DNA from: Streptomyces sp. NBC_00459
GTDB taxonomy: Bacteria; Actinomycetota; Actinomycetes; Streptomycetales; Streptomycetaceae
Assembly: GCF_036013955.1 (NCBI RefSeq)
Contig: NZ_CP107903.1
Span: 1,798,001-1,862,000 of the forward strand
Direction of reading: 5' to 3'
DNA length: 64,000 bases
The stretch's first letter is position 1; every line of letters begins with the position of its first letter. This document shows positions 8,986 to 18,778 of this stretch, in pieces. Made by a program: the position numbers and the translations under genes. A model generated the notes under the pieces. The model saw only the letters and a program-made list of their open reading frames with translations, ran no database searches and had not been told where the DNA came from.

Positions 8986-9777
8986 GTGTCCAGCTCCGAC
9001 ATCTTCATCGGCGAGACCATCGGTACCGCCATACTCATCCTGCTCGGCGGCGGCGTCTGCGCCGCCGTCACGCTGAAGGCCTCCAAGGCCCGCAATGCCG
9101 GCTGGCTCGCCATCACCTTCGGGTGGGGTTTCGCCGTACTGACGGCCGTATACACCTCGGCGCCGCTCTCCGGCGCCCACCTCAACCCGGCCGTGACTCT
9201 CGCGCTCGCGCTCAAGAAGAACGGCATCGACTGGAGCGACGTCCCGATCTACTGGGGCGGACAGCTGCTCGGCGCCATGATCGGTGCCTCCCTGGTCTGG
9301 GTCGCCTACTACGGCCAGTTCCTCGCGCACCTGACCGACAAGGAGATCGTCGGCACCCAGGACGTCAAGGCGAAGGCCGTCGAGGCGCAGGAGAAGGGGG
9401 CCGGTCCGGTCCTCGGAATCTTCTCCACGGGTCCCGAGATCCGCGTCGCCTGGCAGAACGTCGCCACCGAAGTCATCGGCACGATCGTGCTGGTGCTCGC
9501 CGTCCTCACGCAGGGCCTCAACGACAGCGGCAAGGGCCTGGGCGTCCTGGGCGCCCTGATCACCTCACTCGTCGTCGTCTCCATCGGTCTGTCCCTCGGT
9601 GGCCCGACCGGCTACGCGATCAACCCGGCCCGTGACCTCGGTCCGCGCATCGTGCACGCACTCCTGCCCCTGCCCAACAAGGGCGGCTCCGACTGGTCCT
9701 ACGCCTGGATCCCGGTGGTCGGTCCGCTGATCGGCGGCGCCATCGCTGCGGGCATCTACAACGTCGCTTTTGCTTAG
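8986..9777 (+). CDS. glpF: Glycerol uptake facilitator (aquaglyceroporin)
   Basis: Major intrinsic protein family channel for facilitated diffusion of glycerol across the cytoplasmic membrane. 263 residues. Both half-helix NPA boxes are present: GAHLNPAVT near residue 68 and [11 protein letters not shown] near 212. The Arg of the selectivity filter follows the second box and the Asp (NPARD) marks the glycerol-conducting subgroup. Six hydrophobic spans are apparent. The GTG at 8986 follows an aaaggag ribosome-binding site. It is the first gene of glpF-glpK-glpD; an 81-bp gap to glpK contains no hairpin, so the three are one transcript under GylR. Confidence 0.95.
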   Translation: MSSSDIFIGETIGTAILILLGGGVCAAVTLKASKARNAGWLAITFGWGFAVLTAVYTSAPLSGAHLNPAVTLALALKKNGIDWSDVPIYWGGQLLGAMIGASLVWVAYYGQFLAHLTDKEIVGTQDVKAKAVEAQEKGAGPVLGIFSTGPEIRVAWQNVATEVIGTIVLVLAVLTQGLNDSGKGLGVLGALITSLVVVSIGLSLGGPTGYAINPARDLGPRIVHALLPLPNKGGSDWSYAWIPVVGPLIGGAIAAGIYNVAFA

Positions 9778-9858
9778 AGCAGCCCGCACAGTTAAGGCAG
9801 CCTTGAGCAGCAACGCCGTAAGCCAGCCCCTCACCCACGGACCTCTCAGGAGCACACA

Positions 9859-11409
<1,551 letters not shown>

Positions 11410-11418
11410 GAACCCCAC

Positions 11419-13035
11419 ATGACCAGTCAGTCCACCCTGCAGTCCGTGCCTGCCCTCGGTACGCACCCGGCCTACGGCTCCAACCCGAGCCGTGCCGAGA
11501 CCCGGGAGCAGCTCTCCAAGGCGACGTACGACCTTCTCGTGATCGGCGGTGGCATCCTCGGCATCTCGACGGCCTGGCATGCCGCGCAGTCCGGTCTGCG
11601 GGTGGCTCTGGTCGACGCCGGTGACTTCGCCGGCGCCACCTCCTCCGCCTCCTCCAAGCTTCTCCACGGCGGTCTGCGCTATCTGCAGACCGGCGCGGTG
11701 AAGCTGGTCGCGGAGAACCACTTCGAGCGCCGTGCGGTGTCCCGTCAGGTGGCTCCCCACCTGGCGAACCCGCTCACGTTCTACCTCCCCGTGTACAAGG
11801 GCGGGCCGCACGGCGCGGCGAAGCTCGGAGCGGGTGTCTTCGCCTACTCCGCCCTGTCGGCGTTCGGTGACGGCGTCGGCCACCTGCTGTCGCCGGCCAA
11901 GGCCGCGCAGGACGTGCCCGAGCTGCGCACCGAGAACCTCAAGGCCGTGGCCGTGTACGGCGACGGTCAGATGAACGACGCGCGCATGGCGCTGATGACG
12001 GTCCGTGCGGCCGTCGAGGCGGGCGCTGTCGTGCTCAACCACGCCGAGGTGTCCGGTCTGCGCTTCACCCGGGGCCGGGTCACCGGTGCCGACCTGCGCG
12101 ACCGGCTCTCCGGTGACGACTTCGGCGTCAACGCCCGGCTCGTGCTCAACGCGACCGGCCCCTGGGTCGACCACCTGCGCAAGATGGAGAACCCGGACGC
12201 GGCGCCGTCCATCCGGCTGTCGAAGGGCGCTCACCTGGTCCTGAAGCGGACGTCTCCGTGGAAGGCCGCGCTGGCCACCCCGATCGACAAGTACCGCATC
12301 ACCTTCGCCCTGCCCTGGGAGGACATGCTGCTGCTCGGCACCACCGACGAGGTGTTCGAGGGCGACCCGGCGGATGTCGCGGTCACCGAGAAGGACACGG
12401 AGCAGATCCTCGACGAGGCCGCGTTCTCCGTCCGTGACCAGCAGTTGTCCCGGGATCTGATCACGTACTCCTTCGCGGGCCTGCGGGTGCTGCCGGGTGG
12501 CCCCGGTGACACGGCGAAGGCCAAGCGGGAGACGGTCGTGACCGAGGGCAAGGGCGGGATGCTGTCCGTCTCGGGCGGCAAGTGGACTACCTTCCGGCAC
12601 ATCGGCCGTACGGTCATGGAGAAGCTGGAGACGCTGCCCGGCCGTCCGCTGGGTGACGACTTCGAGCCGATCTCGTCCCTGCCGAAGCACCTGCCGCTGC
12701 CCGGTGTCGCCAACCCGCGCGCCGTCGCGCACCGGCTGCTGGTGGACAGCCCGGCACCGGGACCGCGCATGGCCGCCGACACGGCCAAGCACCTCGCGAC
12801 GCACTACGGGTCGCTGGCGTTCGACATCGCGCGGCTGGCGAACGAGAACCCCGAGCTGGGTGAGCGGGTGCACGCCGATGCGCCGGAGATCTGGGCGCAG
12901 GTTGTGTATGCGCGGGACAACGAGTGGGCCGAGACGGCGGACGATGTGCTGCGGCGTCGGACCACGTTGACCATTCGGGGGCTGGCTACCGACGAGGTCC
13001 GGTCCAAGGTGCAGGATCTGCTCGACAAGAAGTAG
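11419..13035 (+). CDS. glpD: Aerobic glycerol-3-phosphate dehydrogenase (FAD)
   Basis: Membrane-associated flavoenzyme that oxidises sn-glycerol-3-phosphate to dihydroxyacetone phosphate and passes electrons to the quinone pool. 538 residues. The FAD dinucleotide fold is LLVIGGGILGISTAWHAA (about 40-57), followed by the typical ATSSASSKLLHGGLRYLQ and a DAO domain. A C-terminal GlpD helical domain follows (residues about 410-530, with VVYARDNEWAETADDVLRRRT). Last gene of the glycerol operon; a strong terminator follows. Confidence 0.97.
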   Translation: MTSQSTLQSVPALGTHPAYGSNPSRAETREQLSKATYDLLVIGGGILGISTAWHAAQSGLRVALVDAGDFAGATSSASSKLLHGGLRYLQTGAVKLVAENHFERRAVSRQVAPHLANPLTFYLPVYKGGPHGAAKLGAGVFAYSALSAFGDGVGHLLSPAKAAQDVPELRTENLKAVAVYGDGQMNDARMALMTVRAAVEAGAVVLNHAEVSGLRFTRGRVTGADLRDRLSGDDFGVNARLVLNATGPWVDHLRKMENPDAAPSIRLSKGAHLVLKRTSPWKAALATPIDKYRITFALPWEDMLLLGTTDEVFEGDPADVAVTEKDTEQILDEAAFSVRDQQLSRDLITYSFAGLRVLPGGPGDTAKAKRETVVTEGKGGMLSVSGGKWTTFRHIGRTVMEKLETLPGRPLGDDFEPISSLPKHLPLPGVANPRAVAHRLLVDSPAPGPRMAADTAKHLATHYGSLAFDIARLANENPELGERVHADAPEIWAQVVYARDNEWAETADDVLRRRTTLTIRGLATDEVRSKVQDLLDKK

Positions 13036-13051
13036 GCGGTACGGCGTTTGA

Positions 13052-13081
13052 GGGGCGGCTCCCTGTTTTGGGAGCCGCCCC
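13052..13081 (+). terminator. Terminator of the glpFKD operon
   Basis: Perfect 12-bp stem ggggcggctccc / gggagccgcccc with loop tgtttt, 16 nt after the glpD stop, followed by a short T-containing tail. Confidence 0.85.
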
Positions 13082-13112
13082 TTTCCGTTGTATTTCGTCT
13101 GCGGGTGCGTGG

Positions 13113-13140
13113 GGGCTTGTCGCGCAGTTCCCCGCGCCCC
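13113..13140. repeat. Dispersed intergenic repeat, copy A
   Basis: Core cgcgcagttccccgcgcccc (13121-13140) in the gap between convergent glpD and mtnK. The same core recurs inverted at 15464-15483 and with one change at 58144-58163. Confidence 0.65.
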
Positions 13141-14309
13141 TAAAAGACCTCCGCCAGCGCCGTTACCTCGTTCGGGTTGTTCAACTCGCCTCTGCGTACG
13201 ATCAGTTCGCGGCCGATCAGCAGTGCCCGTCGGGATGCCGGGACCGGGTCCTCCAGGGTTGTCAGGTCTGTCAGGTGAGCGAAGCCGATGATGCGGCGGA
13301 TGATCTCCGTGCCCGCGTAGCCCACCGCCTCCGTCCAGATCCTGCGCAGGAAGCGGTCCAGGTAGGCGTCGTCGAAGAAGGTGTCGATCCTTGTCGGCCA
13401 CAGGGCGCGGAACTCGGCCTCGAAGGCCTCCCAGGACAGGGCCAGTTGGTCTGCGTGGTCGCTCAACAGACCCAGTGCGCGTGCCCGTTCCTCCGAGACC
13501 AGGGCGTTCGCCCAGTAGAGGCCGAGGTCGTAGCCGATCGGGCCGACGAAGGAGAACTCGGGGTCGAAGACCCGTACCACCGGGGCGCCTTCCCGTTCCC
13601 CGACCATGACGCTGCCGGTGTGCAGGTCGCCGTGGAGGAGGGCCTGGGCGCTGGTCATGAAGGTGTGGCGGAGGTCGGCGACCTCGGTGCGGAGCCTCGT
13701 GTCGGCGCGGAACTCCCTCGCCAGGTCGTCCAGGTCCTCGTGCCAGTGGTTGTGTTCGTGCTCGATGTACGGCTCGGCGAGGACCACGTCCTCGGTGATC
13801 TTGCACAGCTCCGGGCTCACCGAGGCCGCCAGCAGTGCCTTGCGGTCCGCCGACGCCATGCCGAAGTCGCTGGTCGCGAACGTCAGTTGGGCCACGAACT
13901 CGCCGATACGGGTGGAGGTGTGCGGGCCGTACGACGCGCCCTCGTTGAGGAGGGTGCGCAGGACCTCCAGGTCCGACATGTCCTCCATGACGAGGGCGTA
14001 GTTCTCCGGGTCGTAGCCGAGGATCGCCGGGATCTTGTCGGGGGCCACCTTCGCGACCTGCTCGTACGCCCTTGCCTCGGCGTCGGCGCGCTCCGGGGTC
14101 ATCGGCCAGGACGGGCCCGCCACCCGGACCCACGGCAGGGCCTGCTTGACGGCCAGGCTGCGGGTGCCGTCGGTGGACCTGGCCAGGAACACGCGGTTCA
14201 TGTTGCCGTCGGAGACCTCGCGGACCCTGATGTCCGACGGATCGGGCCAGTGCCCGCGCTCGTTCAGGTACGCGGGGACGTCGGCCGGCTCCAGGATGCG
14301 GTAGCCCAT
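13140..14309 (-). CDS. mtnK: S-methyl-5-thioribose kinase
   Basis: Phosphorylates methylthioribose at the 1-OH with ATP, giving methylthioribose-1-phosphate, the MtnA substrate. 389 residues, APH/choline-kinase fold. Landmarks: SDGNMNRVFLA glycine-rich loop (about 33-43), catalytic Lys in LAVKQALPWVRV, the catalytic loop LLHGDLHTGSVMV (about 225-237) and the metal-binding FDPEFSFVGPIGYDLG (about 248-263). These last two are typical of MtnK. The ATG at 14309 has AAGGAAG upstream. It is the last gene of a minus-strand operon behind a sugar ABC importer, 11 bp from the permease, so the importer probably brings in methylthioribose. The stop almost abuts the dispersed repeat. Confidence 0.93.
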   Translation of the reverse strand: MGYRILEPADVPAYLNERGHWPDPSDIRVREVSDGNMNRVFLARSTDGTRSLAVKQALPWVRVAGPSWPMTPERADAEARAYEQVAKVAPDKIPAILGYDPENYALVMEDMSDLEVLRTLLNEGASYGPHTSTRIGEFVAQLTFATSDFGMASADRKALLAASVSPELCKITEDVVLAEPYIEHEHNHWHEDLDDLAREFRADTRLRTEVADLRHTFMTSAQALLHGDLHTGSVMVGEREGAPVVRVFDPEFSFVGPIGYDLGLYWANALVSEERARALGLLSDHADQLALSWEAFEAEFRALWPTRIDTFFDDAYLDRFLRRIWTEAVGYAGTEIIRRIIGFAHLTDLTTLEDPVPASRRALLIGRELIVRRGELNNPNEVTALAEVF

Positions 14310-14320
14310 CGTGAACTTCC

Positions 14321-15367
14321 TTATGCGGTGCGGCGCTTGGACAGGGTGAAACTGAAGACCAGGGCGAGGATCAGGACGGCGCCCTCGACCACGTCCTGCG
14401 TGTAGTACGGCAGGCCCTTGATGGTCAGGCCGGTGGTGATGATGCCGATGAGGACCGCGCCCAGTGCGGTGCCCCAGACGTTCGGGCGGCCCCGGCCGAG
14501 GACGGAGGTGCCGACCAGGGCGACGGCGACGGCTTCGAGGAGTTGGGACGTACCGGCGGACACATCGCCCTGGCCGATGCGCGCCGCCAGGATCAGGCCG
14601 CCGATCGACGCCAGGACGCCGGAAAGGACGTACGCCAGGGCCCGGTACGCACCCACGCGGATGCCTGCCAGGCGGGAGGCCTCGGGGTTGGCGCCGATCG
14701 CGTACAGGACGCGGCCCCAGCGGGTGCGGGCCAGGAAGATCCAGGCCACGACCGTCAGGGCGCCGAAGATGACCACGGAGACGGGGATGCCGAGGATCGT
14801 GCCCCGGTCGATGCGCAGGAAACCGTCGGTGAATCTGCCGGGGGCCGTCGTGCCGTCGGACTGGGTCATGCCCGGGGTGATCGACTGGCCGTCGACCAGG
14901 ATGAGTTTGGTGCCCTGGATGACGAACATGGTGCCCAGCGTGGCCAGCATGTCGGGGATCTTGAGGACCACGATGAGCAGGGCGTTGAGCAGGCCGGCCA
15001 GGGCGCCCGCCACGATCACCGCGATGATCGCGACCACGCCGACCTGGTTGTACGTGACCATCGTCTTCGCGGCGACGGTCACGCCGAGCCCGGCCACCGC
15101 GCCGACGGACATGTCCATCCCGCCGACGGCCATGGTGAGGGTGACGCCGAGGCCGAGGATCGCGGCGACCGACACGTACCGCAGGGTGTCGAGGATGGTC
15201 GCGGAGTCACGGAAGGACGGCTCGCTCAGCGCGAAGTACGCGAAGAGCGTGACGGTGACGAAGATGAAACCGTATTTGATGACCGCGTTCTGGATGCGGG
15301 GACCGGCGGCGGCGCGCGTGGACGGGGTCGCAGTCTTCGCGGGGGCGGCGCTCTGGGTGGTGGTCAT
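14321..15367 (-). CDS. Ribose-type ABC transporter permease (probable methylthioribose importer)
   Basis: Integral membrane subunit of a carbohydrate ABC importer of the RbsC/BPD_transp_2 family, 348 residues. A hydrophilic Ala/Thr-rich N-terminus (about 1-30) precedes eight to ten hydrophobic spans. The family-typical segment GLGVTLTMAVGGMDMSVGAVAGL is near residue 95, and ALGANPEAS-like text (AIGANPEASRLAGI) is near 230, which corresponds to the ATPase-coupling loop. The ATG at 15367 has AGGAAG upstream. Operon order on the minus strand is binding protein, ATPase, permease, mtnK. Linkage to mtnK and the mtn genes suggests methylthioribose as substrate; the family alone would only say pentose or related sugar. 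Confidence 0.88.
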   Translation of the reverse strand: MTTTQSAAPAKTATPSTRAAAGPRIQNAVIKYGFIFVTVTLFAYFALSEPSFRDSATILDTLRYVSVAAILGLGVTLTMAVGGMDMSVGAVAGLGVTVAAKTMVTYNQVGVVAIIAVIVAGALAGLLNALLIVVLKIPDMLATLGTMFVIQGTKLILVDGQSITPGMTQSDGTTAPGRFTDGFLRIDRGTILGIPVSVVIFGALTVVAWIFLARTRWGRVLYAIGANPEASRLAGIRVGAYRALAYVLSGVLASIGGLILAARIGQGDVSAGTSQLLEAVAVALVGTSVLGRGRPNVWGTALGAVLIGIITTGLTIKGLPYYTQDVVEGAVLILALVFSFTLSKRRTA

Positions 15368-15452
15368 GGGGTGCTTCCTGGGGTGGCGGGGGCAGTGGGT
15401 AGCGAAGTGACTTCGGCAAGCGGAATCGGCGCTGTTCGGCGGGCGCGGAATC

Positions 15453-15486
15453 GCGCCCCCGAAGGGGCGCGGGGAACTGCGCGACC
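15453..15486. repeat. Dispersed intergenic repeat, copy B
   Basis: A small hairpin gcgccccc/ggggcgc is joined to the core ggggcgcggggaactgcgcg (15464-15483), the reverse complement of copy A. It sits inside the 172-bp gap between the ATPase and permease genes of one operon, an unusual place for such an element. Confidence 0.65.
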
Positions 15487-15539
15487 AACCCCCACCGGCC
15501 CGCAGCCAAAAACCCGCCCAGCCCGCGGAGCGCCCCGCA

Positions 15540-17099
15540 TCAGACCGACGCCGAGATCGTCCGGATGACACGGTCCCGCTCCGCGTCCTCGCCGTACGCG
15601 TCGAGATGGATCTCGCCGGCCGCGAGGACGACGACCCGGTCGGCGACCTCCAGGACCTCGTCCACGTCGGCCGACAGGACCAGGACCGCGGCACCCTCCG
15701 CCGCCAGCGCGCGGGCGCGGCGGCCGATGTCGCGCCTCGCACCGATGTCCACGCCTCGGAACGGCTCGTCCAGGATGAGGACGCGAGGGCGTTCGGCGAG
15801 CCAGCGGCCGACGACGACCTTCTGCTGGTTGCCGCCGGAGAGTTCCTCGACGGTGGAGTGCTCGTCCCGGGCGACGACACCGAGCGCCTCGATGGTGTCG
15901 CGGCCCAGGGCGTCCTCCTTGGAGCGGTTCACCAGCCCGGCCGTGGACAGGGACTTGAGGAACGGGAGCGAGATGTTCTGGGCCAGCGACCAGCCGGGCA
16001 CCAGGGCGTCCGCGTGCCGGTCCTCGGGGACGAGGTGGATGCCGGCCCGGATCGCGTCGGCGGGGCGGCGGGGCGCGTAGGCCCTGCCGTCCAGTTCCAC
16101 GGCCCCGGTGGTGAAGGGTTCCGCGCCGAAGAGACCGCGGGCGAGTTCCGTCTTGCCTGCGCCCAACAGGCCGACGACGCCGGTGACTTCGCCCGCACGC
16201 AGGTCCAGGTCCTGGGGTGTACGGCCGTCCAGGAGCCGTACACCGCGCAGGGAGAGCAAGGTCCCGCCCTGCTCTCCGGCGGGCTGCGGACGGGCGGTGG
16301 TCGCTTCCTGGGCCTGGGCGAGCATGGCGCGCAGGGCGCTGTCCCAGTCGAAGGGCTTGACCTGGTCCTCGGTGAGACGGCCGTCTCGCAGGACGACCAG
16401 CCGGTCCGCCAGTGCGTCGATCTCGCCGAGGCGGTGGGAGACGTAGAGGACCGCGATACCGTCGTCGCGCATCCTCTCGACCAGCGCGAACAGGCGCTCC
16501 GCCTCCGCCGCCGAGAGCGCGGACGTCGGTTCGTCGAGGATCAGGAGCCTCGGGCTGGTCGCCAGGGCGCGGGCCAGGATCAGCAACTGGCGGTCGGAGA
16601 TGCCGAGTTCGGTGACGTCCCGCTTGAGCAGGGCGTCGCTCCAGCCGAGGTCGAGGGCCGACTGGATCTCGCGGGCGCGGGCCAATACACGGCGCCCGTT
16701 GAGGAACGGGTTGCCGCGGGCCTGGGCCAGCTCCTCGAAGACCAGGTTCTCGGCGACGGTGAGCCCGGGCACGATGCCCTCGCCGATCCGCTGGTGCACC
16801 GTCTGGATGCCCAACTGACGTGCGGCGAGCGGCGACTGGAGGACGGCCGGGGAACCGTTCACCGTCACCTCGCCGCCGTGGTCCGTGTGGACGCCGGACA
16901 GGATCTTGATGAGTGTGGACTTGCCGGCCCCGTTCGCACCGAGCAGCGCGACGACACTGCCCGGTGCGATGTCCAGCGAGACGGACTCCAGGACCGTCCT
17001 GCCGCCGAAGGCCATGCTGACGTCCCGCAGACCGACCGCGGGCGTGCCGCCGGACGGTTCGGACGGTTCCGACGGGCCGGACGCCTCAGTGGGCGACAT
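15540..17099 (-). CDS. Sugar ABC transporter ATP-binding protein, two ATPase domains
   Basis: RbsA-type energy-coupling subunit of 519 residues with two fused nucleotide-binding domains. Domain 1 (about 22-250) has Walker A GANGAGKST and Walker B LLILDEPTSAL. Domain 2 (about 275-515) has a P-loop-like GLLGAGKTE, signature LSGGNQQK and LILDEPFRGVDIGA. The signature of domain 1 is weak (ELGISDRQ). Its ATG at 17099 lies inside the last codons of the binding-protein gene (14-bp overlap), so translation is coupled. The N-terminus carries a short Ser/Glu/Pro repeat (GPSEPSEPSG) absent from the family core. Partner of the permease at 14321-15367. Confidence 0.92.
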   Translation of the reverse strand: MSPTEASGPSEPSEPSGGTPAVGLRDVSMAFGGRTVLESVSLDIAPGSVVALLGANGAGKSTLIKILSGVHTDHGGEVTVNGSPAVLQSPLAARQLGIQTVHQRIGEGIVPGLTVAENLVFEELAQARGNPFLNGRRVLARAREIQSALDLGWSDALLKRDVTELGISDRQLLILARALATSPRLLILDEPTSALSAAEAERLFALVERMRDDGIAVLYVSHRLGEIDALADRLVVLRDGRLTEDQVKPFDWDSALRAMLAQAQEATTARPQPAGEQGGTLLSLRGVRLLDGRTPQDLDLRAGEVTGVVGLLGAGKTELARGLFGAEPFTTGAVELDGRAYAPRRPADAIRAGIHLVPEDRHADALVPGWSLAQNISLPFLKSLSTAGLVNRSKEDALGRDTIEALGVVARDEHSTVEELSGGNQQKVVVGRWLAERPRVLILDEPFRGVDIGARRDIGRRARALAAEGAAVLVLSADVDEVLEVADRVVVLAAGEIHLDAYGEDAERDRVIRTISASV

Positions 17100-18183
17100 T
17101 GGCGATCCAGTCGGCCGTGCTGACCTGGGAGAGGTTCAGCGCGGGCAGCGCGGCGCGCAGCTGGTCCATGTTCTGGATCTTCTTGCTCTTCAGGAAGTCC
17201 TGGGTGATGGCGACGGCCGGGAACTCGACCGAGGTCTTGTTCAGCTGCCCGGCCAGCTCCAGGGCAGCCGTACGGACGACCGCGGCGCCGACTGCGGACG
17301 GGTCGGTGCCCGCGGTGGCGACCCAGGGGCTGTCCGCGGCGGTCATGTTCTGGATGTCGGCGTTGGAGACGTCCGCGCCGAACACCTTCACCTTGTCCTG
17401 CAGCTTCTTGTTCTGCACGGCGAGGACCGTGCCCTTGGCCAGCTCGTCGTAGGGGGCGAAGACGCCCGTCACGTCCGAGTGCTGGGTGAGCGCGGCGGAG
17501 ACCAGGGGAACGTTGTCAGTGGCCGTGGAGTCGGTGACCTTGCCGACCTTGAAGGCCTGCTTCCAGCCGTTGGCGTCGACCGCCGACTTCCAGACGCTGT
17601 CACGCTTGTCGAGGGCCGCGTAGCCGGCGACGTTGACGTAGCCGACCTTGGCGTTCTTGCCGAGTTCCTTCGCCATCACGTCGAGGACGGCCTGGGCCAT
17701 GCTCGCGTCGTCCTGCTTGGTGCTGACGACGCCCTTCGTCGCGGTCTCGACGTCGTAGACGACGACCTTGATGCCCTTCTTCACGGCCTTGTCGATCTCG
17801 GGCTGGATCGTAGACGGGAAGCCGTGGTCCACGATGATCGCCTGCGCGCCGGAGTTGATCGCCGAGGACAGGTCGGTGGCCTGCTTGGCGTTGTCGGCCT
17901 GGGCGTCGTACACGGTCAGGTCGATGCCGAGGGCCTTGGCCTGCGCCTTGGCGCCGTTGCCCCACTGCTCGAAGTAGTCGCCGGCGCCGCTCTGGCGGAC
18001 CAGGGCGACCTTGACCGTGCCCTTGTCGAAGGGTGCGGGCTTCGTACCGGTGGCGGCGGACGCGGAGGCCGCCGTGTCACCGGTGTCCTTGGAGGCGTTC
18101 GTCGACTGTGAGCACCCCGCGAGGAGGAGCGCCGAGACGGAGGCCAGCGAGAGCGCGGCGAGGGGGAGACGGGTGCGGGACAT
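17086..18183 (-). CDS. Ribose-type sugar-binding lipoprotein (probable methylthioribose receptor)
   Basis: Peripla_BP_4 (RbsB-like) receptor of 365 residues. Signal MSRTRLPLAALSLASVSALL with lipobox LLAGC (about 20-24), then a Ser/Thr/Ala-rich tether. The two-lobe receptor fold begins VKVALVRQSGAGDYFEQWGNGAKAQA, with IIVDHGFPSTIQPEIDKAVKKGI near 125 and a GVFAPYDELAKGTVLAVQ hinge near 250. First structural gene of the minus-strand operon ending with mtnK. A leader-peptide ORF and a C-rich untranslated stretch precede it. Ligand inferred from context only. Confidence 0.9.
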   Translation of the reverse strand: MSRTRLPLAALSLASVSALLLAGCSQSTNASKDTGDTAASASAATGTKPAPFDKGTVKVALVRQSGAGDYFEQWGNGAKAQAKALGIDLTVYDAQADNAKQATDLSSAINSGAQAIIVDHGFPSTIQPEIDKAVKKGIKVVVYDVETATKGVVSTKQDDASMAQAVLDVMAKELGKNAKVGYVNVAGYAALDKRDSVWKSAVDANGWKQAFKVGKVTDSTATDNVPLVSAALTQHSDVTGVFAPYDELAKGTVLAVQNKKLQDKVKVFGADVSNADIQNMTAADSPWVATAGTDPSAVGAAVVRTAALELAGQLNKTSVEFPAVAITQDFLKSKKIQNMDQLRAALPALNLSQVSTADWIANVAH

Positions 18184-18189
18184 GCGGGA

Positions 18190-18344
18190 CTCCAGGGGCA
18201 GGGCAGCACGGGAGGGAGGGATGAGGATGAAGGGCGCGATGGCCGGAAGGCATAGGCGCGGGAGTGTCCGGCCCCGAGAGCGAGGCGGCGGCGTGGGGCG
18301 GGATTCGCGCCACGGCCGGGGCGTCTCGGGTACTCCGGGTCAGG
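18190..18344 (-). promoter_or_regulatory. C-rich untranslated leader between leader peptide 1 and the binding-protein gene
   Basis: Read on the minus strand, the segment after the leader stop becomes progressively C-rich and G-poor towards the next gene (cttcatcctcatccctccct and similar). Such composition is what Rho utilisation sites look like. It is one of three equivalent tracts, one per salvage operon. Confidence 0.5.
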
Positions 18345-18416
18345 TCAGCGACAGCGGGCTGTGGTCGACCGGAGCAAGTCCACGTACAGCCGCCGCACGA
18401 GCAGCAGCGTCTTCAT
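18345..18416 (-). CDS. Cys-containing leader peptide 1 (upstream of the methylthioribose importer operon)
   Basis: A 23-codon ORF, ATG at 18416 to TGA at 18345, whose product ends RRLYVDLLRSTTARCR. The pattern RR-x-x-V-D-L-x-R ... C-R is the one I know from short putative leader peptides ahead of sulfur-assimilation genes in streptomycetes. There is no Shine-Dalgarno. Instead a -35/-10 pair places the transcription start at or within a few bases of the ATG, so translation is probably leaderless. The stop is 161 nt before the binding-protein start. Proposed role: ribosome stalling at the terminal Cys codon when charged tRNA-Cys is scarce. Confidence 0.7.
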   Translation of the reverse strand: MKTLLLVRRLYVDLLRSTTARCR

Positions 18417-18422
18417 AGGGAG

Positions 18423-18452
18423 ATCATGAGAACGTTTCCAGCCATTCGTCAA
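18423..18452 (-). promoter_or_regulatory. Promoter of the leaderless leader ORF and importer-mtnK operon
   Basis: On the minus strand: TTGACG (18447-18452) as -35, 18-bp spacer, CATGAT (18423-18428) as -10, then 6 nt to the ATG of leader peptide 1. Good match to a housekeeping-type promoter and compatible with a leaderless mRNA. Confidence 0.6.
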
Positions 18453-18568
18453 AGCCTTGGACACCAGATCTCAGCATGTGGAACGCCGGATTCGTCACAC
18501 TCTGCCGACCTGCCGACGGGAGTTACCATCACGGAACCGGCACCCGACCCGGGACAGTGAGGCTTCCG

Positions 18569-18640
18569 ATGACGACGACACCCTGCGCGACAGCGGTACG
18601 ACGCTGTACCGACGCGCTGTGTCGCGGCTGTCGCGACTGA
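18569..18640 (+). CDS. Cys-rich leader peptide 2 (upstream of mtnDCB)
   Basis: A 23-codon ORF with four Cys codons, ending VRRCTDALCRGCRD, from ATG at 18569 (GAGG about 6 nt upstream) to TGA at 18640. It keeps the RR...D...C-R pattern of leader peptides 1 and 3 but is richer in Cys. A -10-like TACCAT lies at 18524-18529. The stop is 138 nt before mtnD, with a strongly pyrimidine-rich tract in between. Expected to sense cysteine or charged tRNA-Cys and set read-through into mtnD-mtnC-mtnB. Confidence 0.65.
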   Translation: MTTTPCATAVRRCTDALCRGCRD

Positions 18641-18648
18641 CGACCGGC

Positions 18649-18745
18649 CCCGGCCCCTCCTGTTTCGCCCCCCACTCCCGTTGCCCCCTCTCTCCCTTCT
18701 CGCTCTCCCCCGCTCCCCCTCCCTCCGCTTGCCTTCGTTTCGTTG
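18649..18745 (+). promoter_or_regulatory. Pyrimidine tract between leader peptide 2 and mtnD
   Basis: About 90 nt almost devoid of A and very poor in G, made of C and T runs, starting right after the leader stop. In a genome where coding DNA is G-rich this is conspicuous. It resembles a Rho-loading (rut-like) RNA that would be exposed once the leader ribosome is released. Confidence 0.55.
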
Positions 18746-18778
18746 TCGCATCCCTTCCAGCCATCTGGAGTTGCTCCC

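Noticed and set aside
18417..18778. SAM riboswitch in the leaders of the methionine-salvage operons
   Set aside because: I looked for conserved SAM-I, SAM-II and SAM-IV core sequences on both strands and found none; the leader ORFs explain the conserved-looking parts better.
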